From contig NC_087064.1 of the NCBI RefSeq assembly GCF_963678635.1, positions 55,374,338-55,438,337 on the forward strand: DNA of 64,000 bases, given 5' to 3'. A model generated the notes under the pieces. The model worked only from the letters and a program-made list of their open reading frames with translations. It searched no databases and was not told where the DNA came from. Origin of the DNA: Symsagittifera roscoffensis. Lineage: Eukaryota > Xenacoelomorpha > Acoela > Convolutidae. Both the position numbers and the translations under genes were made by a program. Numbering within the stretch: the first letter of the stretch is position 1; the number at the start of each line of letters is the position of its first letter. This document shows, piece by piece, positions 10,301 through 19,582 of this stretch.

Positions 10301-13300
10301 ATAATAAACATCCCCACATGGAATGAAATAAAAACTTTACACCCAAAGCTAACACCTCTTGAAACCTCCAGTAAGTTAGCAACAGCACAAGGATCAACAT
10401 TGATAAACTACGGAAAAATCCAATTATTTCTCCTCCCCACCAGAACAATGGAGCAAAGCAAAATTTTAAATAAGCCATTTAAACAAATATTCCATATCAC
10501 TGACATTAAATATAATATCATTGGAATACCATTTATTTCGAAGTATATACCAACAATTAACATACTAAATAGTAAAATATTAATCAAAGATAAATATACA
10601 AAAACAAAAGAAACATCCTTAACATTTTTTCAAAGATTAAATAAACAACCACCATTCTTTTCAAAATTCTACCCGATATTTAACCAACAAAGAAAACACC
10701 TAAAACCACTATCAGGAAATATCTATAATTTTTCAATCAAACAAGTTCACCAATATGATAAAGAACAAAACAAACAAAAATTTTATATGTCAGAATTTGA
10801 ATTCAAACCTATTCACAAATTTTTCAAAATCACAATCTCATCCATAAAATATTTGAAAAATTCGAATTCCGATATCATTTCCTTACATGTCTATAACAAC
10901 ACACCTTACCAAGTAACATTACCTTTAGGACTTTTAGGATATTGTGAAACCAACGCTACAATATCACCAATACACGAAAAAGCCTATCGCGTAAATAATA
11001 TACTCCAATTACTAGATATTTGCCAATCTACAATTCTTAATGAAGAATTATCTATAAATAATATAATAAGTAACGAAAACAGAAATACGGATTATTTCAC
11101 AAAAACTCCATATTTCAAACCTACATTCAACATAAGTAACTACACAGAGGACCAACAAAAATTTTTAACAATGTTTAATTTCCAACATTCACAAATAACA
11201 CAAGACGAATTCGAAAAATTAGCCAAACAGCTAATTAAATATTCATCAGTCTATGCAACATCAAAATTCGATGTTGGAAAAATCAGTTCATCACTACATC
11301 TCCCGTTAAAACCAGACGCAGTTTTCAAAAAACAGAGAGCAAGTAAAGTACCAATTCACTTACATGATAAAGTGAACAGATTACTCGATATTTTAGAACA
11401 ATACAACATTATATCACCAGTAAACAAAGAAGAACAACCAAAAGGCAACACATTTATCAACCCTGTTATCATTCTAGCTAAAGGAGAATCATTAAAAATC
11501 GTTCTCGATGCTAGATACCTCAATTCACTTATAGATGAATCAAAATGTAATTGGCCCATTGAACCAATACAAGTTATTTTAACAAAAATAAACGGCAAAT
11601 ACTTTACAACCGCCGATATGAATAGTGCATACAATCAAATGCCACTAGATGAACAATCACGACGTTTAACACAATTTGTTATCGGAAACCAACAATATGA
11701 ATTCAACCGCTTATTCTATGGAATATCCATAGGACCAGCAGCATTTTCAGCTTTTATGAGCAAAATTTTTAGACCACTGATACTCAAGAAAAACGCAATC
11801 ACCTATTTAGACGATGTTTTTATGCAATCACAAACAAAAGACGAGATGTTCAATGTTTTACAAAAATATCACCAAATACTTCAGAACGAAAATCTGAAGG
11901 CCGCCCCCGATAAATCACACTTCTTTTTGACAAAAGTTAAATTCTTAGGACATAATATAGAAAGAAAAACAATCACTCCATTGAAATCACGCATTGACGC
12001 TATTCAAAAACTTCAACCACCAACAAATAAAAAGAAAATCCAAGAATTTCTTGGAATGTTAAACTTTTTAAGTAAATATGTTTATAAAATGCAATTATAT
12101 CTACGACCATTTTATAACATCCTTAGACAACAAAATAATTTTGAATGGAACACAGAACATCAAACACGATTTGAAGAAATAAAGAAACTTTTAACTGAAC
12201 AAATTTCAAACACAATTCCAGATTCAAATCAACCATTTTATGCAATGTGCGATGCTTCGAACTTTGGCATCGGTGCAGCACTATTACAATCACATAATGG
12301 TACAAATAAAATGAACCTCATATCAGCAAATTCTCGATTATTCACTCAAGCAGAGCTACGACTCTCAACTCTAATGAGAGAATGTACAGCCATAATATAT
12401 ACACTGACAGAATATGAATTTCTGATACTTGGATCAAAACATCCAACAGTTCTATTCACAGACCATAAACCAATCATCTTTCTCTTTACACAAAAATCTA
12501 ACCCAAACCACCGAGTTTACAGATTTCAACTAATTCTAATGAAATTTCCAAACTTACATATAGTTTGGACTGCAGGAAAAAATCTTGCATTACCAGACAC
12601 CTTAAGTCGAAATACACCACCTGAATTACTTACACGAAAAACAACAGTTGAAATACCCAAAAACATAAAATTCTACCTTGCAGAAAACGAAACATCACCC
12701 CGATTGGAATGCAAATATGCAGTAAAAACTGATATTGAACAATCACAAATAAATAGTTTACAACATTTCCCACTTTATTTAGATTGTCAAAATAATCATT
12801 ATGAAGTTGATTTACTTGGAACATCAACTTTCAAACCAATCCCATATTCTCAATGGATAAAAAATAACACCCAACAAAAACGAACAAAACAACACCCGCC
12901 TAAAAAAGACCATTTTCCACTAATTGAAAAAGAAGATTTAACTGATAAAATAAATTTATCAGGACCACAAACAAATGATTCAAAATACACAATAAATCAA
13001 GTTTTTGACCTTCACGACCCACTTGATACAATACCCTTATCTAAATTCGAAATTGAAAACATTTTTCTCCCTCCAACAGAAACGATTACAATTTCAACAC
13101 TGAAACAATATCAAAATCTTGACCCGATAATTAGACAACTAAAATCATGGCACAAATATAAAACTAAACCTGTCAAGGCAGATTCAACCATTCTAGGAAA
13201 CAAAACACTCCTCCGATACTTTCGCAAATTTAACAACACAACAATTAACGAAAATACAGACCTTTTAGAGTATAACCTGAATGAATCCACAGTTCCCTGT

Positions 13301-14818
13301 CTCCCTTTAAGTATGATTCTTATAGCTTTTAATATTTCACATACACAAAATATTAAAGGACACTCTGGATCAGAAAAAACATATTCAAATTTTATACAAA
13401 ATTTTTACTTCCCAAATGCACCAATTTGGATAAAAGTACTATGCAATGACTGTATAGTGTGTCAACTAAATAAACCTTACCCAAATCAAAAACAAATAGC
13501 ACAAAAACAAGATTTTAAAGGACAAAGCTTGTACTTTAACCATCGTATCTCATTTGATACCAAAGGACCAATTTCACCCTCATCCGAAGGAAACTCCTAC
13601 ATTATGGTAATTGTTGACGCATTTACACATTATGTAGCACTTAACCCAGTACCACATTGTAACGCTTATTACGCTTACACAACACTCTATGAACACTGGA
13701 TAGCAAAATTCGGACTACCAGAAATTTTAGTTACAGACAACGGTACAGAATTCATAAATAATGAAATTTTCACACTATGTCATTTATATAACATTAAACA
13801 CAAACCACGTACATCTCATGCACCTTGGACAAACGGCTTAGTCGAAGGTATGAACCGTTCATTACAAGAATATCTCAGATGTATCATCAACGGAAATGAT
13901 ACAAAATATACCGAATGGTCAGCAGATGTAAAATTATTTCCCTTAGCATATAATTCACAAATTACGACAACTTTAGGAATGTCACCATACGAAATGGTTT
14001 TTAACCAAAAGCCACGCAAACCAATAATGTTTACAGCAAATTCTCATAAAAACGCACAAGGTTATTGTCAACCAAATAAAGATTCAATTTGTTATAACCT
14101 ACATTTACATACACACGATGAAGATCATTTTCATCACCCACAAATTCTTAAACTAGCCTCCGGTACACACACCGAATGGATTCTAAATAGAGATAAAAAA
14201 CACAATGAAATTTATCAAAAAATAACAAAAAAGTTATTACAAAGACAAAACATTAATGAACAAATCAATTCACGTTTTACACCAGCCTCCGAATTAAAAA
14301 TTGGAACATTTGTTTTAATACCTAATTTTAATACTCAAAAAGGAATTTCTAAAAAATTACAACCCCTTCGAAAAGGACCATACCAAATAATTGCAAAACC
14401 CACTGATGTCACATATAAAATTACCGACTCAAACAAAAAAGAAATCGTTCAACATCGAAACAACCTATTACCTTATTACCCAAAAGAATACGCACTCCGC
14501 GAATTAACTCAATTATATTCTTTCACAGGATTAAAAATCATTCAAAATGAACCACATCTGAAAAACACAGAACAAAATGATAACCCCACCGAAAATCAAA
14601 ACACAAAACCAATCGCCACCAAAAACAATACACAAAACCATAAAGAATCCCCAAAACAAAGAAAAAATAGAAAAATGACCGAACAAATAATACCCCAAGA
14701 ACAAATCGACAAATCAGAAAGTAGAAAAACAACAAGACTCCGAAATCAACCACGTAAAAACTATAAAATATTCATCCCCCAATCTAAAATTTTAAAGAAA
14801 GTAGAATTTCAAAAGTAA
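7307..14818 (+). CDS. gag-pol: Gag-Pol polyprotein (gag, protease, RT, RNase H, integrase)
   Basis: One uninterrupted frame. Domains in order: Retrotrans_gag-like capsid (about nt 8390-8960; WFSVLPLEIKSNWKRF); CCHC zinc knuckle CNYCRRYGHSISEC (about 9119-9162); a very long Asn/Arg/Ser/Tyr-rich nucleocapsid (9240-9800); aspartic protease with DSGAESN (10280); reverse transcriptase with YLDD (11804-11815); RNase H with CDASNFGIGAAL and TDHKPI (12245-12480); integrase HHCC zinc finger (13335-13480); core with D, D-35-E (SFDTKG, VTDNGTEF, LVEGMN; 13548-13850); and a GPY/F module (KGPYQI, about 14377). Gag and pol share one frame, with no frameshift. The first ATG is at 7718, so initiation upstream with readthrough of TAA 7304, or a non-AUG start, is needed to make the segment before it. 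All catalytic residues checked are present, so the enzymes look functional. Confidence 0.95.
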   Translation, partial: VWDPEWSHPAFISFPQSISSQAISTISYIRDYVKVIPLTIDATPLNYNTFLPDTQNNSLNSTVIHNENLNGTRNLTQQDIQTPSHFINEEIVHTTTTQQSISPIRPNLTTPRNTNPSQTQVTLQSTVKPSVAPKYSHMDYQTYRPMTIPSKTRKTFTRNNFADHNYNYTHPSKTYYQPQRNFNQYIRSRNWDNPMTQPNSINFQTNPPQDHSENYPFFQQNKNKKQTSYQMDYLSSDDDFLQPDIFAQNTQEYRRQGIQRTRTNHRNFSPQPIDAQHQQPIQQQNLINTQSFQPIQQQNPMTAHSYQASQMQNEIPLPYYLQQHEITRNQLSNFSQMPNAAESLQMTMNPYLMGGSSITSNKPLMVFTGTDPEYSVEDYLNAVTANLILNIGPEPINTPLHQNWIHRRTALIQTTLDGAAQKWFSVLPLEIKSNWKRFTQEFSKMFDSERNKQQQRVLCNEIRRLPNETIKQIAVRIETLVRKAYSLNTHDYKNTKMTEILMMTLTPQLRKIAIKKRASHPSSIREPDLDFRKLVDKLEQAEITMKLEETENLKLQYVNRIETTPTNINNIQESETDLVEKITEILNIYEKNPNFKGKPSFKKWCNYCRRYGHSISECRQKQQDNQNKPQKYKEPNKSFYQYMKKDQNLPNKTVYSNNSSGKPLPNNTNYTRNQSPYNSSYRGRSPERRNTNNSSQNHYNRPNSRNNYSRSNSNTQRFVSRSNSQSRNNYYPNNQSRNSSYNRNRNYSYNRNRSYSNNRNQNYPNNQSRNNSYNRSNYNRPNNNYQNRSRNNSQNRHSSYNNRYRNYSQSPHRNNNNYNNSNNRHRSSTPKHQRQINQVQSNPETTSDPPGIDDTVTDTLQLNQINCTSSDSESDTENTLSINMIKVENDYESVIYEQPFSSHIYENQSEFLQNYYTTPINSTPTTQETNEINTTNQTNKNTKTKCLNTNHIYQNIQKEQPKEKIWTIPFLLESPRNKEFQPPDLEIDFLIDSGAESNIINIPTWNEIKTLHPKLTPLETSSKLATAQGSTLINYGKIQLFLLPTRTMEQSKILNKPFKQIFHITDIKYNIIGIPFISKYIPTINILNSKILIKDKYTKTKETSLTFFQRLNKQPPFFSKFYPIFNQQRKHLKPLSGNIYNFSIKQVHQYDKEQNKQKFYMSEFEFKPIHKFFKITISSIKYLKNSNSDIISLHVYNNTPYQVTLPLGLLGYCETNATISPIHEKAYRVNNILQLLDICQSTILNEELSINNIISNENRNTDYFTKTPYFKPTFNISNYTEDQQKFLTMFNFQHSQITQDEFEKLAKQLIKYSSVYATSKFDVGKISSSLHLPLKPDAVFKKQRASKVPIHLHDKVNRLLDILEQYNIISPVNKEEQPKGNTFINPVIILAKGESLKIVLDARYLNSLIDESKCNWPIEPIQVILTKINGKYFTTADMNSAYNQMPLDEQSRRLTQFVIGNQQYEFNRLFYGISIGPAAFSAFMSKIFRPLILKKNAITYLDDVFMQSQTKDEMFNVLQKYHQILQNENLKAAPDKSHFFLTKVKFLGHNIERKTITPLKSRIDAIQKLQPPTNKKKIQEFLGMLNFLSKYVYKMQLYLRPFYNILRQQNNFEWNTEHQTRFEEIKKLLTEQISNTIPDSNQPFYAMCDASNFGIGAALLQSHNGTNKMNLISANSRLFTQAELRLSTLMRECTAIIYTLTEYEFLILGSKHPTVLFTDHKPIIFLFTQKSNPNHRVYRFQLILMKFPNLHIVWTAGKNLALPDTLSRNTPPELLTRKTTVEIPKNIKFYLAENETSPRLECKYAVKTDIEQSQINSLQHFPLYLDCQNNHYEVDLLGTSTFKPIPYSQWIKNNTQQKRTKQHPPKKDHFPLIEKEDLTDKINLSGPQTNDSKYTINQVFDLHDPLDTIPLSKFEIENIFLPPTETITISTLKQYQNLDPIIRQLKSWHKYKTKPVKADSTILGNKTLLRYFRKFNNTTINENTDLLEYNLNESTVPCLPLSMILIAFNISHTQNIKGHSGSEKTYSNFIQNFYFPNAPIWIKVLCNDCIVCQLNKPYPNQKQIAQKQDFKGQSLYFNHRISFDTKGPISPSSEGNSYIMVIVDAFTHYVALNPVPHCNAYYAYTTLYEHWIAKFGLPEILVTDNGTEFINNEIFTLCHLYNIKHKPRTSHAPWTNGLVEGMNRSLQEYLRCIINGNDTKYTEWSADVKLFPLAYNSQITTTLGMSPYEMVFNQKPRKPIMFTANSHKNAQGYCQPNKDSICYNLHLHTHDEDHFHHPQILKLASGTHTEWILNRDKKHNEIYQKITKKLLQRQNINEQINSRFTPASELKIGTFVLIPNFNTQKGISKKLQPLRKGPYQIIAKPTDVTYKITDSNKKEIVQHRNNLLPYYPKEYALRELTQLYSFTGLKIIQNEPHLKNTEQNDNPTENQNTKPIATKNNTQNHKESPKQRKNRKMTEQIIPQEQIDKSESRKTTRLRNQPRKNYKIFIPQSKILKKVEFQK

Positions 14819-15418
14819 TTTTAACATTATACTTCACAATCTTGAAACCTCCGAAACATTTTCCATTTACATTTTTCAAAATAACATGCTGACAAGTACG
14901 CAATAATTCTAGTTCAAAATAGACCAATAGGATTCATCCAATCCGTCACTTTCTCTAACTCAAACTAAGACCAATTAGACGAATCATATAGAATTCCAGG
15001 CACATCTATAACTATAACTTTACGACCTCCAGGTCAAAAATAAGCAAACCACTCCAACTTGACAACTAAAATAAATATCACCATAATACCGTACCCCTCC
15101 CTTATCTAATAACCCAAAGATCAACAATATTTCCCCAACTCAGACCACGAATACCCCCAAAACAAATTTGTTAACTTAGCCTAAAGTAACAAAATGAACA
15201 TTTTAATTAGCCTAAAGTATAAAAATCTCACCATACCCCGGATCATTTGACAAACAAAAATAAAGAAAAAGACGACCTCCCGATCACCATGAAAATTGCC
15301 CCCAACAATTTTTTACAAAACTCAACCCACTTGTCAAAAAAAACTAATAAATAATCCGAACACACTAGAAAATCGCCTCGAACAGCAAAAAATATTCGAC
15401 CAAGAGATCATTTCTTAA
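14819..15418 (+). other. Spacer between pol and the membrane ORFs
   Basis: This 600-bp stretch has no long ORF. Short motifs recur: TAGCCTAAAGTA twice (about 15178 and 15210) and GACCTCC three times. A spliced env mRNA could have its acceptor here or further downstream, but I see no strong polypyrimidine-AG site that decides this. Confidence 0.5.
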
Positions 15419-15649
15419 ATGCTCTTCTCTCAATCAGTTACTCAAATACTCATAAATTTTAAACATTTTTTTACAATACTTGAAACCTTTATAATATTTC
15501 TTTTTGATATACTTGAATCTTTTCTAATAATCCTAATCATTTTTTGTAACATTTTTTTAATTTTCTACACTATACTCGAACTATTCCTCCAACTTTCCAA
15601 AACCCTTGATTACATCCACAGGTACGATTCATATAACTTGTCTAAATGA
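15419..15649 (+). CDS. Very hydrophobic 76-aa membrane ORF
   Basis: It starts at ATG 15419. About residues 12-60 are almost entirely Phe, Ile and Leu (FIIFLFDILESFLIILIIF), giving at least two possible membrane spans, followed by a short polar tail. It matches no family I recognise. Its TGA (15647-15649) overlaps the ATG of the next ORF as ATGA, which suggests coupled translation of two membrane proteins. A viroporin-like or envelope-helper role is possible but is inference only. T-rich codons for hydrophobic residues would also arise by chance in T-rich DNA, but this element is otherwise A-rich on this strand, which makes the run notable. Confidence 0.5.
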   Translation: MLFSQSVTQILINFKHFFTILETFIIFLFDILESFLIILIIFCNIFLIFYTILELFLQLSKTLDYIHRYDSYNLSK

Positions 15650-15834
15650 TACGAAAAATTTTCAGTAGAACTGATATTTTTTTATTGTTTGTAATTTTCA
15701 TAGCATTCTTATCATCCCTCATTTTGACAATATGTAAATGTATAAAGAAAGCAATCTTCACATTTGCCCTAGCAACAATCCTTCTAATTCTTTTTTTGGA
15801 AGAATATTATAATAAACATAAACCTTCCCACTAA
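15646..15834 (+). CDS. 62-aa ORF with two predicted membrane spans
   Basis: ATG 15646 overlaps the preceding stop as ATGA. Residues about 11-29 (FLLFVIFIAFLSSLILTI) and 36-50 (AIFTFALATILLILF) are hydrophobic, separated by CKCIKK. The C-terminus is polar (EEYYNKHKPSH). This two-span hairpin of about 60 aa has the size and shape of viral viroporins, but there is no sequence match I can name. It ends five bases before the Met-free ORF opens. Confidence 0.5.
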   Translation: MIRKIFSRTDIFLLFVIFIAFLSSLILTICKCIKKAIFTFALATILLILFLEEYYNKHKPSH

Positions 15835-15839
15835 AGTAA

Positions 15840-16976
15840 CAATTCAAAAATCCATCAAAAATTGCTACCCAACAGTCACAAAGTCAGTCTTCACCGACAT
15901 CATCCCAAGATAACCAAACACCACCTTCAATTACTCAAAATCCTCAAACATCTACACGAATTTCTTTTCAAGACAATCCATACACTTTTGAAGAACGACA
16001 TGCTCGTTTATCAGAACCACTAGAACCAGTTCAACGACAAGCACCTCTAAGCGAACCAACATATAACCTATACCCAACACTACCACAAGAACTAAGTAGA
16101 ATAAGAAATCCTAGTCAAAACCAAAATACAGTCGAAATAAATAGACAAATTATACATCCTCGACGAAACAGAAATTTTCAAACTCCCCGAGTTCATTTTG
16201 ATATACCTCAATCCCCATCACAAAACACTCCAGAAAACCCCATTGGTATATTACCAGAAACCCCTACGCTTCTTTCACAACGTAGCACCTCAAGCCTACC
16301 ATCAGATTACTTAGGTTCAACACCAACATCTGAACAAATACGTGAAAATCCCTTTAACCCCCCAAACCAGGCATCACGACTACCATATTGGACAACACAT
16401 TCATTTACACAAGGTGAACTAAATTTAGTCAATAATCCAATAGATATTTCTACGGATACAACAACATCCTCATCACTACCAGAAACATTATCACTACCAT
16501 CAACACCATCAATAAGCCAGATTTCACCACCACCTTTTAACTTAAATTTTCCAAATAATCTCGACGCCAGATATCGAGAACAATCATCAATAAATATTCC
16601 TTTAAGACTAGATTGGAATACATTTACAGCACCTCCACCATTATTTGGACAACATCAAGAAAGTAACCGCCTTCATAACTGGGCACTTAATAGATTACAA
16701 TATCGCCAAGATATTCACAACGATATCCGTGATCACAATATTCAAATACTCCAACAAAACAGTTTACAATTAAAGTTTGAAATCACAGTTAAGTTAAATA
16801 ATATTACCCAACATCCCTACCCATTAAATCCACCTAACATAACAGCTCAATCACTACCACCACCGTTCATAACTACTGAAGTAATATACAAATACGACAG
16901 ATATACCAAAAACACAATTGGCTACATTACATTTTATAATCCATACTCAGGATTATCATACACATGTATATTCTAA
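15840..16976 (+). CDS. 378-codon open frame with no Met, upstream of env
   Basis: The frame opens right after a TAA at 15837-15839 and runs to TAA 16974-16976 without a single ATG codon. The product is rich in Ser, Pro, Thr, Gln and Asn in its N-terminal two thirds (SQRSTSSLPSD, TTTSSSLPETLSLPS) and more structured near the end (YDRYTKNTIGYITFYNPYSG). Its base composition and codon use match the neighbouring ORFs, which argues that it is coding. It overlaps the env start by 13 nt. The preceding membrane ORF stops before this frame opens, so direct frameshifting cannot feed it. Splicing from an upstream ATG exon or a non-AUG start is required. Function unknown. Confidence 0.65.
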   Translation, partial: QFKNPSKIATQQSQSQSSPTSSQDNQTPPSITQNPQTSTRISFQDNPYTFEERHARLSEPLEPVQRQAPLSEPTYNLYPTLPQELSRIRNPSQNQNTVEINRQIIHPRRNRNFQTPRVHFDIPQSPSQNTPENPIGILPETPTLLSQRSTSSLPSDYLGSTPTSEQIRENPFNPPNQASRLPYWTTHSFTQGELNLVNNPIDISTDTTTSSSLPETLSLPSTPSISQISPPPFNLNFPNNLDARYREQSSINIPLRLDWNTFTAPPPLFGQHQESNRLHNWALNRLQYRQDIHNDIRDHNIQILQQNSLQLKFEITVKLNNITQHPYPLNPPNITAQSLPPPFITTEVIYKYDRYTKNTIGYITFYNPYSGLSYTCIF

Positions 16977-19582
16977 AATTATTAATTTTTCTCCAACTCC
17001 TTTTTCTAGTAATCTCAAATCAAAACATAAACCCTTCCCCTCGTACAGGACCACAAGATTTATTAGTAACACATTACGATTGTGAAGAAAATGAACAAAA
17101 AACACTACATAAATATGCAATAAATCAAGTATCACAATGTGAAACAGAACCACAAGCTATAGAAACCACAGATGTAATAGCAACACTCTATTCAAAAGCC
17201 CGAGCAACAACAGTTACAGGTTATAAATTCACAGCAACATTTTCCGAAAAGAAAGTACATTGTTCACAAGTCTCGAACGGAAACAAAAACCGACTTGACC
17301 ATGAATCATTCTATCAGAGTAATATAGAACGTCTTTTACATCTCAATCCCGACGATTGTAAAAGTGAATTACTCAGACTAAACATCACACAAAATAAAAA
17401 CTCCGCAAGAAAGTTAGTTAATTTTCAAGTTTTTTCAGACTCTGTACATCAATCACAACTTGAAAGACACCAAGGACATATAAAACTAGACGAAAAATAC
17501 CCGTATAACGGCGCACACGGACGATTAACCTATGACCTACACGATAAACATTGGATACCACACATTGGTATAAATGACCCATCAAACTGCAAAGCAGACA
17601 CAAAAAATAAAGGATACCAAGAAATAATGTTTTTTGATTGGAAAATACAACTCGAAAAAATACAACTAACACGAGATTTATCAGATAATACAATGATCTA
17701 TCAAGGAATCCGATTACCTTGTAAAAATGATCAAGGTTATTGCGACCCTACAACGAGAACACAAGCAACCATTGTTTGGTTCCCCGAAGATACATGTACA
17801 ACATTTCAAGTAGCAAAAATACACGCTCGTATGATAAAATTTCACGAAAAATATTTTATACAATCAATTCCATATGAACAAGTCCACCCATCACGAAAAC
17901 TAAGTTCTAATTTTAGAAACATAGACAATATAGAAAATAAATTGACACGTTTTCAAATATATCAAGAAACAGAACTTGCATGTAAATACAGGAATCCACT
18001 TCACAGAACACAATACTCTGAAATATTAGTTGAATACGAAAAAGGATTCGACATGACCACTGGAAAAGTAAAAATCGACCCATATGCCACAGGTCATCCT
18101 CCAAACGAAGGAACATCCTATATACCAGTTAATTTTGAAAAAAGCAACGGACAACCTGGTGGACATCTAAAACCCCATGACACCAGAAGCACACGCTTAC
18201 AAGAATTATCACTAATGAATACTACATATTTCGGTAATATCCACTATGATATTCATTTAGATATGAAACTAGATTATACAATTAGCCGAATTTTTCAAGA
18301 AATGTCACTCTCCGAATTAGAAACACTACACCAACTATGCGAATTAGAACGAACACAAATATTACAATCACTTGCACTAGCAGTATTAAAAATACCCTAT
18401 GCAGGATACTTATTATCTGGAAATAGATCAAATTTTTTAGACTATGAAGGAAACATCTTATGGTTTTATACTTGTACTAAAAAAGTATCACCACTATACG
18501 TTTTTGAAGATAAACGATGTTATAAAAGAATCCCTATCTTTTATAAGAATAAAGTACATTTCGTGGATACACTTTCACGAAGAACCTATTTCTGGGATAC
18601 CGCAGTCCCATGTGGATCAGAAAACAGCCACAATGTAGTACAACTAAACCCTGATGAAAATAAATATTATCTTCTCACTCCATATCCCACATTAATGCAA
18701 TCACTCAAAAAATTTTCACCAGAAAGCATTCGCGCTATTGCTCGAAACCCAAATATAGACTTACAATCAATAGGAATCTATTCAAAATCAGATATTCAAC
18801 ATCACATTAGAACACAACAATTCCAAGAATTATTAACACAAATGGACACTATACAAAGACAATCAATAGACCAAAATTTACGCAAACTTGCAGAAACCGC
18901 AGGATTTGCCGATATCTACACGCAAGACTATAGCGGATATTTTAAAGACATTAAAGATTATATATATCTAAACGGTGAAAAATACCGTCCCCAAGATATA
19001 TCACCAATTAACATTTTTAGCTTTGTTACACTCAAAAATGAGATCCTCGATTTTCTAGGATGGCCCTACTACATCTTAGAAAAATTGACTATTTTATACG
19101 CAATGTTTAACTTTATTGGATTTCTTTTCTCACTTTTAAAAGGAATCTACAACACATGTGCTATACACACACAAGTAAACAGACAAGCAAGCGTAGCACG
19201 CATACTCTTTGCAGGATTTTTTGGAATCTTTTCTACATCTATAAACAAAATTCTTTTAGACGCACAAATAAAAGAATATAACACAAAAATAGCAACACGA
19301 CAAAATACATACGACGAAGAACATAACAATGTAGACATAACGCCAACGGCACCACAATTACCACCCCTACCAAATAACCATCCACTATCCCTAGTCCCAC
19401 GAAATTTTCGAAACTTAGCCAACACACATAATCCAAATTTTCGACTCACCACATCACAAAGTCCCATCCAACATATAATGACACACCAGTCACAAGATCA
19501 AAATACTTATGAACAAATTATTGAACAACCCCATACCACCGCTTTTCAGTCTCAAAATAATCATTTTTTTAGCCCACGATGA
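16964..19582 (+). CDS. env: Envelope glycoprotein resembling chuvirus (Jingchuvirales) class III G protein
   Basis: The product is 872 aa. Residues 3-18 form a hydrophobic signal peptide (ILKLLIFLQLLFLVIS). The ectodomain holds many Cys and several N-glycosylation sequons (NIT 140, NTT 419, NRS 487). A block at residues 447-545 (SLSELETLHQLCE, GYLLSGNRSNFL, GNILWFYTC, CYKRIPIFY, FVDTLSRRTY) is the part I recognise as like chuvirus glycoproteins and the related env genes captured by arthropod LTR elements. A membrane span lies at about 706-727 (LTILYAMFNFIGFLFSLL), followed by a second hydrophobic segment (745-760) and a tail of over 100 aa. It would sit on the particle surface and mediate attachment and fusion. 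The frame is intact. Its start overlaps the previous ORF and its stop overlaps the next ATG (ATGA). Confidence 0.8.
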   Translation: MYILKLLIFLQLLFLVISNQNINPSPRTGPQDLLVTHYDCEENEQKTLHKYAINQVSQCETEPQAIETTDVIATLYSKARATTVTGYKFTATFSEKKVHCSQVSNGNKNRLDHESFYQSNIERLLHLNPDDCKSELLRLNITQNKNSARKLVNFQVFSDSVHQSQLERHQGHIKLDEKYPYNGAHGRLTYDLHDKHWIPHIGINDPSNCKADTKNKGYQEIMFFDWKIQLEKIQLTRDLSDNTMIYQGIRLPCKNDQGYCDPTTRTQATIVWFPEDTCTTFQVAKIHARMIKFHEKYFIQSIPYEQVHPSRKLSSNFRNIDNIENKLTRFQIYQETELACKYRNPLHRTQYSEILVEYEKGFDMTTGKVKIDPYATGHPPNEGTSYIPVNFEKSNGQPGGHLKPHDTRSTRLQELSLMNTTYFGNIHYDIHLDMKLDYTISRIFQEMSLSELETLHQLCELERTQILQSLALAVLKIPYAGYLLSGNRSNFLDYEGNILWFYTCTKKVSPLYVFEDKRCYKRIPIFYKNKVHFVDTLSRRTYFWDTAVPCGSENSHNVVQLNPDENKYYLLTPYPTLMQSLKKFSPESIRAIARNPNIDLQSIGIYSKSDIQHHIRTQQFQELLTQMDTIQRQSIDQNLRKLAETAGFADIYTQDYSGYFKDIKDYIYLNGEKYRPQDISPINIFSFVTLKNEILDFLGWPYYILEKLTILYAMFNFIGFLFSLLKGIYNTCAIHTQVNRQASVARILFAGFFGIFSTSINKILLDAQIKEYNTKIATRQNTYDEEHNNVDITPTAPQLPPLPNNHPLSLVPRNFRNLANTHNPNFRLTTSQSPIQHIMTHQSQDQNTYEQIIEQPHTTAFQSQNNHFFSPR

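Noticed and set aside
7899..14753. Numerous minus-strand and alternate-frame ORFs inside gag-pol (for example 9459-9875, 10107-10478, 14538-14753)
   Set aside because: Low-complexity shadows of the A-rich gag-pol frame, with no start context or domains.
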